A stretch of DNA of 25,192 nt, from assembly GCA_023228025.1 (NCBI GenBank), contig JALOCD010000061.1, forward strand, positions 1 to 25,192. Direction: 5' to 3'. A model generated the notes under the pieces. It worked only from the letters and a program-made list of their open reading frames with translations, was not told the origin of the DNA and ran no database searches. Each line of letters opens with the position of its first letter. Position 1 is the stretch's first letter. A program made the translations under genes and the position numbers. Positions 1-8,644 of this stretch are shown here, piece by piece. The stretch is from Prolixibacteraceae bacterium (GTDB taxonomy: Bacteria > Bacteroidota > Bacteroidia > Bacteroidales > Prolixibacteraceae).

Positions 1-192
1 AGCAAATCATCTCTGTTTTACAATTAAATTTCAAATAATTATTCTGATAAATGGCAGTATTACAAGCATTTAATAATGAGTAAGAAAATATATTTGGGCG
101 GTCTATGCGCTTATACCAATAAAATTAATCTTCCCTATTTCATTGTGACTGATCCTAATTTTGTTTACATATTTTTCAATCTTATTTCAGTA

Positions 193-296
193 CTCTCCAC
201 TTTTAACTCTCCACTTTTAACTCTCCACTTTTAACTCTCCACTCTGTCACCTCCGTCATTTTAGTCTCTCCGTCCCAATTTCCCAATTTCCCAATT
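193..296. repeat. Two adjacent tandem repeat arrays (14-bp and 8-bp units)
   Basis: Positions 193-244 hold 3.7 copies of the 14-bp unit CTCTCCACTTTTAA. Positions 274-296 hold 2.9 copies of the 8-bp unit CCCAATTT. The second array ends four bases beyond the stop codon of the REC-PAS-PAS kinase (minus strand, stop at 300-302), so both arrays lie in its 3' flank. The linking sequence AGTCTCTCCGTCC (263-275) recurs identically inside the ABC ATPase gene at 17831-17843. Positions 1-192 hold nothing I can support as a gene. Confidence 0.85.
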
Positions 297-299
297 GTT

Positions 300-2219
300 T
301 CAACTCCTCGCCTCCGGTAACTTTATCGTCACGTTTGTCCCTTTTTTTGGTTCACTTTGAAACGCAATATCACCCTTCATCTCCTTGATTATCCCAAAAG
401 TAATTGAAAGTCCCAAGCCGGTTCCTTTCCCGGCCTCTTTGGTAGTGTAAAAAGGTAGCATAATTTTCTCAAGCTCTTCGGGTTTAATCCCAATTCCATT
501 GTCCTTCACTTCGACGATAATTAGCTTGTTCAATTTGTAGGTACGGATCGCCACCCGTTTTTCCATTTGGATGTCAAGGATTGCTTCCAACTCCTCAATT
601 GCATCCTTCGAATTGATAAGCAAATTGAGAATAACCTGCTCGAACTGGTAAGTATTTCCGAAGGCCGGAGGCAAAGATTCGCTCAGGTCGATATCCAACT
701 CAATCATTTTGTGCCTGAATTGTTCGGAAATCATTGAAGCGGCATTTTTAATACTCTCGTTTACTTCAAAGGAGGAGTAAATGGCATCATCCTGGCTACG
801 GGAAAAAACCCGAACGTGGTCGATAATATTTTTGATGCGAAAAATATTGTCGTAGATCTTTTCGGTCTTCTTTTCAAGATAGCTTTTGGGGAGTGATTCC
901 TCTTTGGAAGCGGCTAAAAGCATGTTGTCAAAGAGTATGGACAACGTATTCAGCGGTTGGTTAATCTCATGGGCAATACCGGTTGCCATCTCCCCCAGGG
1001 TTGTCATCCGGTCGTTGTGGATCATTTGACGTTCCAACTTCTTCCTGTGGGTAATGTCATGAATAACGATCATAAAAGCGATCGATTCCCCGTTCTTCCC
1101 CTGGATCAGGGTAGAGCTGATCTCAGAAATAAATGGAATCTTGTTTTTATTCTGTAATTTCAGTTCAAAACTTTGGACCAACCCTTCTTCAAGCGTCTTG
1201 TTGTAAATATCCCTGAATTTTGATTTTAAGCCCGAAGGTAAGAACCGTAATATATGTTTGCCAATTAACTCGTTTTTCCCATCTGATCCGTAAAGTTCAA
1301 TGCCTATTTCCGATACATCGGTAATAATTCCTTTCGTATCCACGATGATGATCCCTTCGGGGGAGGCATTCAGCAAGGTCCGGTACTTCTCTTCCGATTT
1401 CATTAAGGCATCAGCAGCCATTTTATTTTGGGTGATGTCTTTGCTAAAACAGAGATATTGTTCATCACTCAATTTCACACCGTCAACGGTGCACCATCTT
1501 GTCTTCCCGTTTCTGTGCCTGAATGTTAATTCTGTGTTGGCGGTCCCGGTGTTAAGTAATTTCATTAAAAATGAGTTCCATTTTTCCTTACTTCCCTCCG
1601 GGATCAAATCTTGAAGGGGCATTTGATTAAGGTCTTCTTTGGGATAACCGGTTATGCTGCTAACAGCATCGTTCATCTCCAGATAACGGCCCTCCCTGTT
1701 CATGATAAATACCCCATCGGGTGCATGTTCAATAAAACTTTTGAATTTTACCTGACTATCAGCAAGTTCAGCATTCGATTTGGAGAGGTTGTCTTCAAAT
1801 TTTTTCAGCAGCATGAGGTCTTCAGGAAGGTTCATTCGCTGATTGTACAATTCGAGGAAAACATTGATTTTGCTTAACAGGATCCCTCTGTTGACCGGCT
1901 TAAAAATATAATCCACTGCGCCTGACTCATAACCCTTTAATATCTCAACCTGATCCTGGTAGACTGCCGTAAGAAAGATGATGGGAACAATGGCCCCCAG
2001 TCTGTTTTCATTGATTTTTAAGGCAAGTGTGTAGCCATTCATCTCTGGCATTTGTACATCAATAATGGCCAGGGCCAATTCCTTATTTTTAATCAATTCC
2101 AGGGCTTTGGACCCAGAATTGGCTGAGATGATTGTCGCCTTTGCCGATTTAAGGACGATTTCCATATAGGTCAGCATCTCCTTTGAGTCGTCTACAATCA
2201 GTATAAAAGGTTGTTCCAT
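300..2219 (-). CDS. Hybrid sensor histidine kinase with N-terminal receiver (REC-PAS-PAS-HisKA-HATPase)
   Basis: Predicted soluble two-component kinase of 639 aa with no membrane segment. The N-terminal receiver (about 1-125) has the acidic pair D10/D11, phosphoacceptor D54, T84 and K108. Two PAS domains follow (about 155-265 and 275-395). The HisKA H-box GIAHEINQP carries phosphorylatable H417, and the ATPase domain has N-box N536, DNGIGI (573-578) and GKGTGLGL (597-604). I chose the ATG at 2219 because the frame upstream, open to 2309, merely reads through a tandem TTTGAAATG repeat and a REP-like palindrome, while the receiver starts directly at MEQPFILIVDD. It lies downstream of two other kinases on the same strand, 256 bp from the nearer. 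Its receiver could take phosphate from those kinases. This is inference; no ligand or output regulator is visible. Confidence 0.93.
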   Translation of the reverse strand: MEQPFILIVDDSKEMLTYMEIVLKSAKATIISANSGSKALELIKNKELALAIIDVQMPEMNGYTLALKINENRLGAIVPIIFLTAVYQDQVEILKGYESGAVDYIFKPVNRGILLSKINVFLELYNQRMNLPEDLMLLKKFEDNLSKSNAELADSQVKFKSFIEHAPDGVFIMNREGRYLEMNDAVSSITGYPKEDLNQMPLQDLIPEGSKEKWNSFLMKLLNTGTANTELTFRHRNGKTRWCTVDGVKLSDEQYLCFSKDITQNKMAADALMKSEEKYRTLLNASPEGIIIVDTKGIITDVSEIGIELYGSDGKNELIGKHILRFLPSGLKSKFRDIYNKTLEEGLVQSFELKLQNKNKIPFISEISSTLIQGKNGESIAFMIVIHDITHRKKLERQMIHNDRMTTLGEMATGIAHEINQPLNTLSILFDNMLLAASKEESLPKSYLEKKTEKIYDNIFRIKNIIDHVRVFSRSQDDAIYSSFEVNESIKNAASMISEQFRHKMIELDIDLSESLPPAFGNTYQFEQVILNLLINSKDAIEELEAILDIQMEKRVAIRTYKLNKLIIVEVKDNGIGIKPEELEKIMLPFYTTKEAGKGTGLGLSITFGIIKEMKGDIAFQSEPKKGTNVTIKLPEARS

Positions 2220-2230
2220 GCGATCTATAT

Positions 2231-2253
2231 TGTTTGAAATGTTTGAAATGTTT
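2231..2253. repeat. Short TTTGAAATG tandem repeat
   Basis: About two and a half copies of the 9-bp unit TTTGAAATG lie just upstream of the REC-PAS-PAS kinase start. The same unit forms a longer array at the 3' end of the acetate kinase gene (9855-9908), so this is a dispersed repeat type rather than a local oddity. Confidence 0.8.
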
Positions 2254-2263
2254 GCCCCTAGGC

Positions 2264-2468
2264 CCCTCGACTTCGCTCTGGATACCACTTCGCTCGGGGA
2301 CCGGCACATCTCTCGTCATTAAGCTTTATCCCTCTCCCAGTCCTCTCCATGTCCCCGTATCCCTGAGCGTAGCCGAAGGGTAATGTTTTTTGGAGCGGCC
2401 CGGGTCCCCGAGCGAAGCCGAGGGGCAAAGAGCATAGCATGATCCGGTGCCCGAGCGAAGTCGAAAGG
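2264..2468. repeat. Cluster of five REP-like GC-rich imperfect palindromes
   Basis: Five related units of about 15-20 bp share the core GAGCGNAGYCGA: 2264-2280 and 2286-2300 (on the minus strand), and 2361-2380, 2406-2425 and 2450-2468 (on the plus strand). Units such as CCCCGAGCGAAGCCGAGGGG are themselves imperfect palindromes. Two point one way and three the other. They fill the gap between two kinase genes, and an ORF at 2258-2440 is just their translation. REP-type elements of this kind occur in Bacteroidota genomes; a role in transcript ends is possible but not shown. Confidence 0.75.
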
Positions 2469-2475
2469 TAAACCC

Positions 2476-3612
2476 CTAATTTACCAATTTAAGTGTAAAA
2501 AAGAATGTACTTCCTTTGTTCTCGACACTTTCTACCCATATCTTTCCCTCTTGTCGCTCTATTAATTCTTTACAGATCAGGAGCCCAAGACCGGAACTGG
2601 CTTCCCCACCGGTTCCTTTTCTGCTCACCTGTTCGTTGAGTTTAAAAAGTTTGTTGCGTAACCCATCGTCCATTCCGATACCGTTATCCGTCACAGATAT
2701 AAGTATTTCATTGTCTATTACAGATTTGGTATTTAAAACCACTGATCCTTTTGCATTGGTGTATTTTATAGCGTTGGAGATCAAATTCCTTAAAATTGTT
2801 TCGGTCATCCTTATATCACAGTTAACGGTAAAGGTTTGTTCAAGACTGAGTTCCAACGTAATATCTTTGCGACGAGCGGATTCTGTAAATGGATCTATGC
2901 TTCTCTTAATGAGACTGTTGAGCGATGTCGGCTCCGGATGGTATTCCGAATTTCCCCTGCGTAAAACAGACCACTCAAGCAGGTTTTCCAAAAGTTGATA
3001 AAGGTTGGAGGCAGACAAGAACAATGACTTTGTTATATCCTCTATTTCAGACATCGTCATGTTGTTGATATCTTCGGACATTACCTCTGCCAATCCAAGA
3101 AAGGAGCTTAATGGACTTCTCAAATCATGTGCCAATATGGCAAAGAACTTATCTTTCTCTGTGTTGCTCAGCAGAAGTTGTTCATTCTGAAATTTGAAAT
3201 TTTGTTCACTTTCCACCAATGCAGCCTCAAAATTTTTGGTCTTTGTGATGTTGTTGACAGTTGTGATAAAATGTATGGGAAGACCGTTTGCATCCCTGTG
3301 AAGAAAAGTATGAATATCCCCCCAAACGGTTGATCCATTTTTGTGAAGATATCTTTTTTCCCAACGTACTGATTTTTCATGACCGGTTATTATTCTATTT
3401 AGGAGGGCGTGGTTGCAAGCGATATCATCCGGATGAGTGTATTCGGCCCATTTTTTATTTATAAGTTCCTCCTTTGTGTATCCAAGCATCTCACAGAATG
3501 CTGTATTGGGATACAGCCGGTTATCCATTGATGTGATAGACATCCCAACCGTTGAATGTTCAAACAGGTTTCGAAAAATTTCGTCTCCGTTGATATTGTT
3601 CAGAATATCCAT
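2476..3612 (-). CDS. PAS-domain sensor histidine kinase
   Basis: Predicted cytoplasmic histidine kinase of 378 aa. One PAS domain (about 12-128, including GYTKEEL and the PAC-like RWEKRYLHKNGS) is followed by a short coiled linker. The HisKA H-box ILAHDLRSPL has H162, and the HATPase domain shows NAIKYTN, DNGIGM and a GLGLLICK lid. The frame is open to 3639, where a TTG directly abuts the stop of the upstream kinase. I prefer the ATG at 3612, which leaves 27 bp between the genes, because TTG starts are less common. The tight spacing suggests co-transcription with the 7TM kinase. No transmembrane region or receiver is present, so its signal and partner are unknown. Confidence 0.92.
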   Translation of the reverse strand: MDILNNINGDEIFRNLFEHSTVGMSITSMDNRLYPNTAFCEMLGYTKEELINKKWAEYTHPDDIACNHALLNRIITGHEKSVRWEKRYLHKNGSTVWGDIHTFLHRDANGLPIHFITTVNNITKTKNFEAALVESEQNFKFQNEQLLLSNTEKDKFFAILAHDLRSPLSSFLGLAEVMSEDINNMTMSEIEDITKSLFLSASNLYQLLENLLEWSVLRRGNSEYHPEPTSLNSLIKRSIDPFTESARRKDITLELSLEQTFTVNCDIRMTETILRNLISNAIKYTNAKGSVVLNTKSVIDNEILISVTDNGIGMDDGLRNKLFKLNEQVSRKGTGGEASSGLGLLICKELIERQEGKIWVESVENKGSTFFFTLKLVN

Positions 3613-3639
3613 TTTAGAAGATAGAATTGTTGTTTCCAA

Positions 3640-6294
3640 TTATTTTTTTGGGAGTGAAATGTTAAATATGGAGCCTTGACCTTTACTTGAATGCAATTTT
3701 ATCTTTCCGCCTAGAAGCGTGACAATTCCTTTCACGATGGAAAGCCCCAAACCGCTTCCTTCATATAGTCTTGTTGAAGAAAAATCTTCCTGCATAAAGG
3801 AGTCGAAAATCGATTCCTGTACATTCTCTGCGATTCCAATTCCGGTATCCTGCACAAACATGGTCAGGTAATCTTCTTCCATCTTCAATCCAATGACGAT
3901 AGATCCCCTTTCAGTAAATTTCAAAGCATTGCCAACCAGATGGTTTAAAATTTTATGAATCAATTCGGGATCAGAGTAGATGGTTGTCTGTCTGAGATGA
4001 GCCGGGATCTCTGAACGAATTGTGATATTTTTAGCCTGGCAAGGTGCATCATATTCAAAGACGATCTCTTCAATTTTTTGTGCGAGGTTGAAATGATTTG
4101 GATTAATCTCCTGGTTACCGGTAACAATCAACGAAATATCCAGGTAGTCGTCGATGGTATGGATCAATCGCTCACTGCTCTCCTGGACAACTGTAAGGAA
4201 CCTGTTTTTTTCTTCAAGCGACAACTGTTCATTGGCAATGATTTCGCCAAAACCGATGATTCCATTCAAAGGAGTCCTGATTTCATGGGAAATGTTGTTC
4301 ATGAATGCTGTTTTCAGTTTGTTGCTGGCCTCCGCTTTAATTCTGGCTTCAACAAGCGACTGCTCTATGGTAATCTTCTCTTGTAAATTGGCCAGCATAC
4401 CGGTGAAAATTTTTAGTGAGGAGATGTCTGAATCATTCCATTTTCTATTTGGGCTGACCGTGTCAAATCCAACAAATCCCAAACAATTTTTTTGTGAAAT
4501 CATTGGAATAGTGATAATTGATTTTATCTCTGAGGAGTTTACAAAACCATGAATCCTATTGTCGTTTTCAAGTTTTGTGAGATTTTTGACAACGGTAGGC
4601 TCACCATGCTTATGCTTTTCTACCCAATCAGACACGAGTGAAGTTGAAATATTTGCCCGGTTCTGGAGAAGTGATGCTACATTGTTACTGCACCACTCAT
4701 GGGTATTTGACATTGTTTCATCGTCAAAATTGTACCTGAAAATGTAAGCCCGGTCGACGCCAGTATATTCTCCAATTTGACGAAGCGAGTCGTTTATTAC
4801 ACCATCCGTTTCCGAATCAGCGATATAGATATAGCGCGAGGCAAGATTCATCAGAATTTTTTGAAAACCTGATTGATAAAGGAGATCATGTTTCATTTCG
4901 ATCGATTCAGACACATCGCGGATGATGGCCAGTACATGAGATTTGTCCAGCGTGGATAGCCTAACTTCATAGTGTTTTACATTTCCCGGAAAATTCATTT
5001 CAAACTGATGTGTTATCAATTCGTTGGATTGGAGGCAGTTATCCAGTAATTTGTAGAGTTCAACAGCTTCTGCAGGCTCAAAAAGATGTTGAAGGGAGGA
5101 GCCAACAACCTCCTCTTTTGTTAAGAAAAGGCGATCATTGTTTGAAGAAAAGAAATCAGTAAAAATACCCTTGTTATTGATAACGAGTATAATATCCGGC
5201 ATTGCCAGAATGATCGCATTTAATTTGGTGGCTGCAAAATTTCTTTCACGTTCAGTATTGATCAGATCGGAAACATCTTTGATGACAACCAGTTTCCCTG
5301 GTTTGACTTTGTTGTTTTTTTCGAGTTCAAGAATTTGAATATCATAGAAATATGACATTTCACCTTCGAGATGATGTGATTCTAGATTGCCTGATTGGTT
5401 GTTCTGAATGAATTGCATCATCTCCGGCCATTGACTTAGAAATTCGGGAATCTCTTTACCGAGATCAGAATTCATCAGACTGAATTGCCGGCAGGCAGCT
5501 AAATTGAAATCAATCAACCGATTATTCATGTCAAAAACGAGTATCCGGTCTTGTATCTTTTCGAACAATTTTGTTCGGGCAATTGGAACCAACTCAAAAA
5601 GCCTGTAACGCACAAGGGCGAAATATACAACGATCCCTGTCAGCGTAAAGGTGAACGAAACCGGATCAATGCCGAAAGGAACCATGTGCATCTGGTAAGC
5701 AAGGTATCCCAGGAATGGGAAAATTGTAGCCAATAGCAGAAAAACAACTTGCCGTCTGAAGACGGTTGCAGCGTTTTTTAGCATTTTGCCAAGTATGTAC
5801 AAGGCAAACAACATGCACACTATAACATAACCCTGATGGATAAAGTACCAGACAGCAGGGGTGAAGGAGAATGTTGGAAACGGCCCATCTACTTTTATCC
5901 CTTCACTTTGATAGAACAGATGATGGTATTTGTTGGTAAATACCATCGCCATGGTAATAATCGGAATGGCAAATAAAATTACCTTGTTCCTTAAGGTTAG
6001 CCAATTACCCTTTCCCGAATAATTTAGCGCAAACATCAGGTAAAATGTAGATAAAAACGGAATGCCAAAATATTCAAAATGGTAAAATAAATTGATCTCT
6101 TGCAGCGTTTGGAAGGAGATCTCAAATGAGTAAAAGAAGGAATAAATTGCATTGGCTACAAAAAGCAGAACGACAAATTTGGTTTGTTCATTGTAATATT
6201 TGTGCCATAATAAAAATGCTAAAACAGTCATTATCAGGAAAGAAGATAATGAAATAAGGGCTAAAGGGTTTAAGTAAAAGGTCGACTCAGGCAT
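3640..6294 (-). CDS. Membrane sensor histidine kinase (7TM-PAS-GAF-HisKA-HATPase)
   Basis: A protein of 884 aa. Residues 1-230 contain seven hydrophobic segments and match the N-terminal 7TM region of histidine kinases (his_kinase_N_7TM type), with a conserved GIDPVSFTFTLTGIVVYFAL segment. PAS-like domains follow (about 240-480), then a GAF domain (about 490-645). HisKA has the H-box NNISHEIRTPLNG with H670. The ATPase domain has the N-box VGNALKFTE, DTGIGI and a GSGLGLSIVKG lid. It appears to be the first gene of a two-gene unit with the PAS kinase downstream and diverges from the acetate operon across about 250 bp. The ligand is unknown. The 7TM region suggests sensing at or within the membrane, which is family knowledge rather than anything seen here. 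Confidence 0.93.
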   Translation of the reverse strand: MPESTFYLNPLALISLSSFLIMTVLAFLLWHKYYNEQTKFVVLLFVANAIYSFFYSFEISFQTLQEINLFYHFEYFGIPFLSTFYLMFALNYSGKGNWLTLRNKVILFAIPIITMAMVFTNKYHHLFYQSEGIKVDGPFPTFSFTPAVWYFIHQGYVIVCMLFALYILGKMLKNAATVFRRQVVFLLLATIFPFLGYLAYQMHMVPFGIDPVSFTFTLTGIVVYFALVRYRLFELVPIARTKLFEKIQDRILVFDMNNRLIDFNLAACRQFSLMNSDLGKEIPEFLSQWPEMMQFIQNNQSGNLESHHLEGEMSYFYDIQILELEKNNKVKPGKLVVIKDVSDLINTERERNFAATKLNAIILAMPDIILVINNKGIFTDFFSSNNDRLFLTKEEVVGSSLQHLFEPAEAVELYKLLDNCLQSNELITHQFEMNFPGNVKHYEVRLSTLDKSHVLAIIRDVSESIEMKHDLLYQSGFQKILMNLASRYIYIADSETDGVINDSLRQIGEYTGVDRAYIFRYNFDDETMSNTHEWCSNNVASLLQNRANISTSLVSDWVEKHKHGEPTVVKNLTKLENDNRIHGFVNSSEIKSIITIPMISQKNCLGFVGFDTVSPNRKWNDSDISSLKIFTGMLANLQEKITIEQSLVEARIKAEASNKLKTAFMNNISHEIRTPLNGIIGFGEIIANEQLSLEEKNRFLTVVQESSERLIHTIDDYLDISLIVTGNQEINPNHFNLAQKIEEIVFEYDAPCQAKNITIRSEIPAHLRQTTIYSDPELIHKILNHLVGNALKFTERGSIVIGLKMEEDYLTMFVQDTGIGIAENVQESIFDSFMQEDFSSTRLYEGSGLGLSIVKGIVTLLGGKIKLHSSKGQGSIFNISLPKK

Positions 6295-6497
6295 CTTCAG
6301 TTCGTGTCAAATAAGTCTGTTAAAATACAAAAAATCTATTTATCTGTTATTCGAATTCTGACGACTTTTATTTCCGGTTGAAAAAGAGAACCTCACAACT
6401 TCATTCGGTGAATTTCCATTTAACAATTTTTAGTTTTAATTGTTAAATGAGAGGTGGAAAATCGTTAGGGATATTAGGTAACTCTCTTAAGAATCTT

Positions 6498-6505
6498 TAT
6501 TTTTG
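6498..6505 (+). promoter_or_regulatory. Candidate -7 box for the acetate operon
   Basis: TATTTTTG matches the Bacteroidota -7 consensus TAnnTTTG, 40 bp before the phosphate acetyltransferase start. No good TTG -33 element is present about 19-21 bp upstream, so the call rests on the -7 box and its position in the divergent intergenic region. Confidence 0.4.
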
Positions 6506-6545
6506 TATTTTTTAAAAAATAGTTCGAAAATTTAATATTTAACTG

Positions 6546-7550
6546 ATGGATTTGCTTGAAAAGATCAGGGGAAATGCCGTAAGGCTTCAGAACCACATTG
6601 TTTTGCCAGAGGGTAATGAGATCCGGACATTAAAGGCAACGGAGCTAATTCTCAAAGATAAAATTGCAAGAATAACACTGCTGGGTAATCCGGACGACAT
6701 AAAAGCAACTTCAGATCGGGAAGGAATATCCATTTCCGGTGCCAGAATTGTGGATCCGGCAACAGATCAAAATAGAGTGAAATATGCTGAAATAATGGTG
6801 GAGCTTCGCAAAAATAAGGGTTTGACCATTGAAAAGGCTTATGAATTGTTGAACGATCCACTCTATTTTGGTGTCATAATGATCAAAGCGGGAGATGTGG
6901 ATGGCGAGGTGGCCGGGGCAATCAATGCTACAGGGGATGTATTAAGACCAGCTTTTCAGTTTGTGAAAACATTGCCGGGGGTTTCTGTCGTATCGGGTCT
7001 GTTTTTTATGATTTTCAAGGACAAAAATATTGGTGACAATGGCATGCTGGTTTTTGCGGATTGTGCGGTTATGCCAGATCCAGATGCGTTTCAACTGGCT
7101 GAGATTGCTTTAACTACAGCGGCCTCTGCAAAGGCTATTGCCAACATTGAACCCAGGGTAGCAATGCTCTCCTTCTCAACAAAGGGAAGCGCACAGCACG
7201 AACTTGTTGATAAAGTTGCCCAGGCAACGAAGATAGCCCAGGAGCGGAATCCGGATCTTTTAATTGATGGTGAGATGCAACTGGATGCAGCCCTTGTTCC
7301 CGAAGTCGGACAGCTAAAATCACCGGGAAGTAAAGTAGCCGGAAGAGCGAATGTGTTGATATTCCCGGGATTGGAATCCGGGAATATCGGTTATAAATTG
7401 GTGCAAAGATTGGCAGGGGCAGAGGCAGTGGGCCCTGTTTTGCAAGGGATGGCCGCTCCCATCAATGATCTTTCGCGCGGCTGCTCTGTCAGCGATATCG
7501 TGAACATGGTTGCCATTACGGCAAATCAAGCAGGAACCAAAAGTTTATAA
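6546..7550 (+). CDS. pta: Phosphate acetyltransferase
   Basis: Catalyses acetyl-CoA + phosphate to acetyl phosphate + CoA (EC 2.3.1.8), the first step of the acetate/ATP pathway. The 334-aa length fits the short single-domain class of Pta. Family signatures include IVLPEGNEIR near the start, GEVAGAINATGDVLRPA, VFADCAVMPDP, DGEMQLDAA and the C-terminal GPVLQGMAAPINDLSRGCS. The ATG at 6546 follows a candidate promoter. The next gene starts 11 bp downstream, and acetate kinase is two genes on, completing the pathway. Phosphate butyryltransferase is related, but the closing PVLQG/NDLSRGCS motif and the separate ptb gene at 10188 favour acetate specificity. Confidence 0.95.
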   Translation: MDLLEKIRGNAVRLQNHIVLPEGNEIRTLKATELILKDKIARITLLGNPDDIKATSDREGISISGARIVDPATDQNRVKYAEIMVELRKNKGLTIEKAYELLNDPLYFGVIMIKAGDVDGEVAGAINATGDVLRPAFQFVKTLPGVSVVSGLFFMIFKDKNIGDNGMLVFADCAVMPDPDAFQLAEIALTTAASAKAIANIEPRVAMLSFSTKGSAQHELVDKVAQATKIAQERNPDLLIDGEMQLDAALVPEVGQLKSPGSKVAGRANVLIFPGLESGNIGYKLVQRLAGAEAVGPVLQGMAAPINDLSRGCSVSDIVNMVAITANQAGTKSL

Positions 7551-7561
7551 AAAGAGATTCC

Positions 7562-8539
7562 ATGGAAAACATAATTGTAGAGCAGATTGAAGATTTTGGC
7601 CTGAGTAAGAAGCAGCAACAGCGTACGCTTTTCTCTAAAATCGGAATAGTTGGCTGTGGGAAAGATGGTCAGAATATTGCCCGTATCGCCAGTGCCTATG
7701 GGATAGAGGTAATATTTATTGAACTTAGCCAACAGAAAATAGACTTTGCCTATGAACAACTTGACAAAGTATTGGAGCGACGGATCGAAAACTGGGGTAT
7801 GACCCAGGGAGAAAAGAAATTGATCCTTTCAAGGATTAAGGGGAGTGTGCATTACGAAGATTTAAAGGATTGTGATTTTGTCATCGAGGCGATACGCGCA
7901 GAGTCGAGTGCAAGAAAAATTACCGAGCGAAAAGAGGTATTCAGGAAAGTTGAAAAGGTGGTCAACCCGGAATGTATCATTGCAACAAATTCAACTACCA
8001 TCATCATTACTGAGTTGGCATCAGAGCTGAAGCATCGTGAAAGATGTGTCAGTTTGCACTTTTTTGTACAATCACCCGAAGCGAAAATATGTGAAGTTGT
8101 CAAAGGTCTTTATACTTCAGAGGAGGTATATGAAAAAGTATTGACTTTTGTGAAGCTGGTGAACAGACAGGCTATTCCCGTTGAAGAGTCTGCAGGATTG
8201 ATCTCTATTCGTCTTTACACAGCCTTGTTGAACGAGGCTTGTGAAGTATTGATGGAAGGTGTTGGTTCTCTCCCGGATATCGATACAGTCTGGAAAGTTG
8301 GCTTTGGCATGCGGTTCGGTCCTTTTGAACTGGCCGATATTCTGGGAATTGATAAAATAAACCGATGGATGGAAAATCTCTATTCCGAATTTGGCGACCC
8401 GATGTACATGGCTTCACCGGTTATCAAAAAATTGAACCGGGCAAAAAGGTATGGTAAACATGTTTGCTGGGGATTTTACAAGTATGACGACAAGGGAAAT
8501 ATCATAGGATCCTCCCCAATGGTTTCAGAAAGAATATAA
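7562..8539 (+). CDS. 3-hydroxyacyl-CoA dehydrogenase-like protein with altered active-site positions
   Basis: A 325-aa protein of the 3-hydroxybutyryl/3-hydroxyacyl-CoA dehydrogenase family. The NAD-binding Rossmann fold is intact: GIVGCGKDGQNIA with G31, G33 and G36, and acidic E54 at the end of the second strand. The dehydrogenase C-terminal domain follows from about residue 207. Compared with the family, HFFNP reads HFFVQ (H166 kept, NP replaced), E178 of the His-Glu pair is kept, NTSS reads NSTT (143-146), and GFxxNR reads GLISIR, so the conserved Asn is I216. It lies between pta and ackA with 11 bp to pta. The canonical reaction is NAD(P)H-linked reduction of acetoacetyl-CoA or its reverse; whether this variant does it, uses another substrate, or is regulatory cannot be told from sequence. 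Confidence 0.85.
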   Translation: MENIIVEQIEDFGLSKKQQQRTLFSKIGIVGCGKDGQNIARIASAYGIEVIFIELSQQKIDFAYEQLDKVLERRIENWGMTQGEKKLILSRIKGSVHYEDLKDCDFVIEAIRAESSARKITERKEVFRKVEKVVNPECIIATNSTTIIITELASELKHRERCVSLHFFVQSPEAKICEVVKGLYTSEEVYEKVLTFVKLVNRQAIPVEESAGLISIRLYTALLNEACEVLMEGVGSLPDIDTVWKVGFGMRFGPFELADILGIDKINRWMENLYSEFGDPMYMASPVIKKLNRAKRYGKHVCWGFYKYDDKGNIIGSSPMVSERI

Positions 8540-8554
8540 TCTAATAAAGAATGA

Positions 8555-8611
8555 AATACCCATGCGAAAAATATCACATCAACAGATTCCGCCAGATGGC
8601 GGATGGGTATT
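8555..8611. repeat. Structured inverted repeat between dehydrogenase and acetate kinase genes
   Basis: Nine-base arms AATACCCAT (8555-8563) and ATGGGTATT (8603-8611) enclose a compact GC hairpin, CCGCC-AGAT-GGCGG (8589-8602). The sequence CCATGCGA occurs just inside the left end and again just after the right arm (8612-8619). It occupies the 105-bp spacer before ackA and could act on the transcript as a processing, attenuation or stability element. No U-tract follows, so a simple intrinsic terminator is less likely. Confidence 0.55.
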
Positions 8612-8644
8612 CCATGCGACCTTTAAAAAACAAATTATATACGC

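Noticed and set aside
76..234. 52-codon ORF on the plus strand (begins MSKKIYLGGL)
   Set aside because: It ends inside the 14-bp tandem repeat, resembles nothing I know, and is not supported by a promoter with both elements.
2220..2309. N-terminal extension of the REC-PAS-PAS kinase
   Set aside because: The extra 30 residues are read from the 9-bp repeat and a REP-like palindrome; the receiver domain begins exactly at the ATG at 2219.
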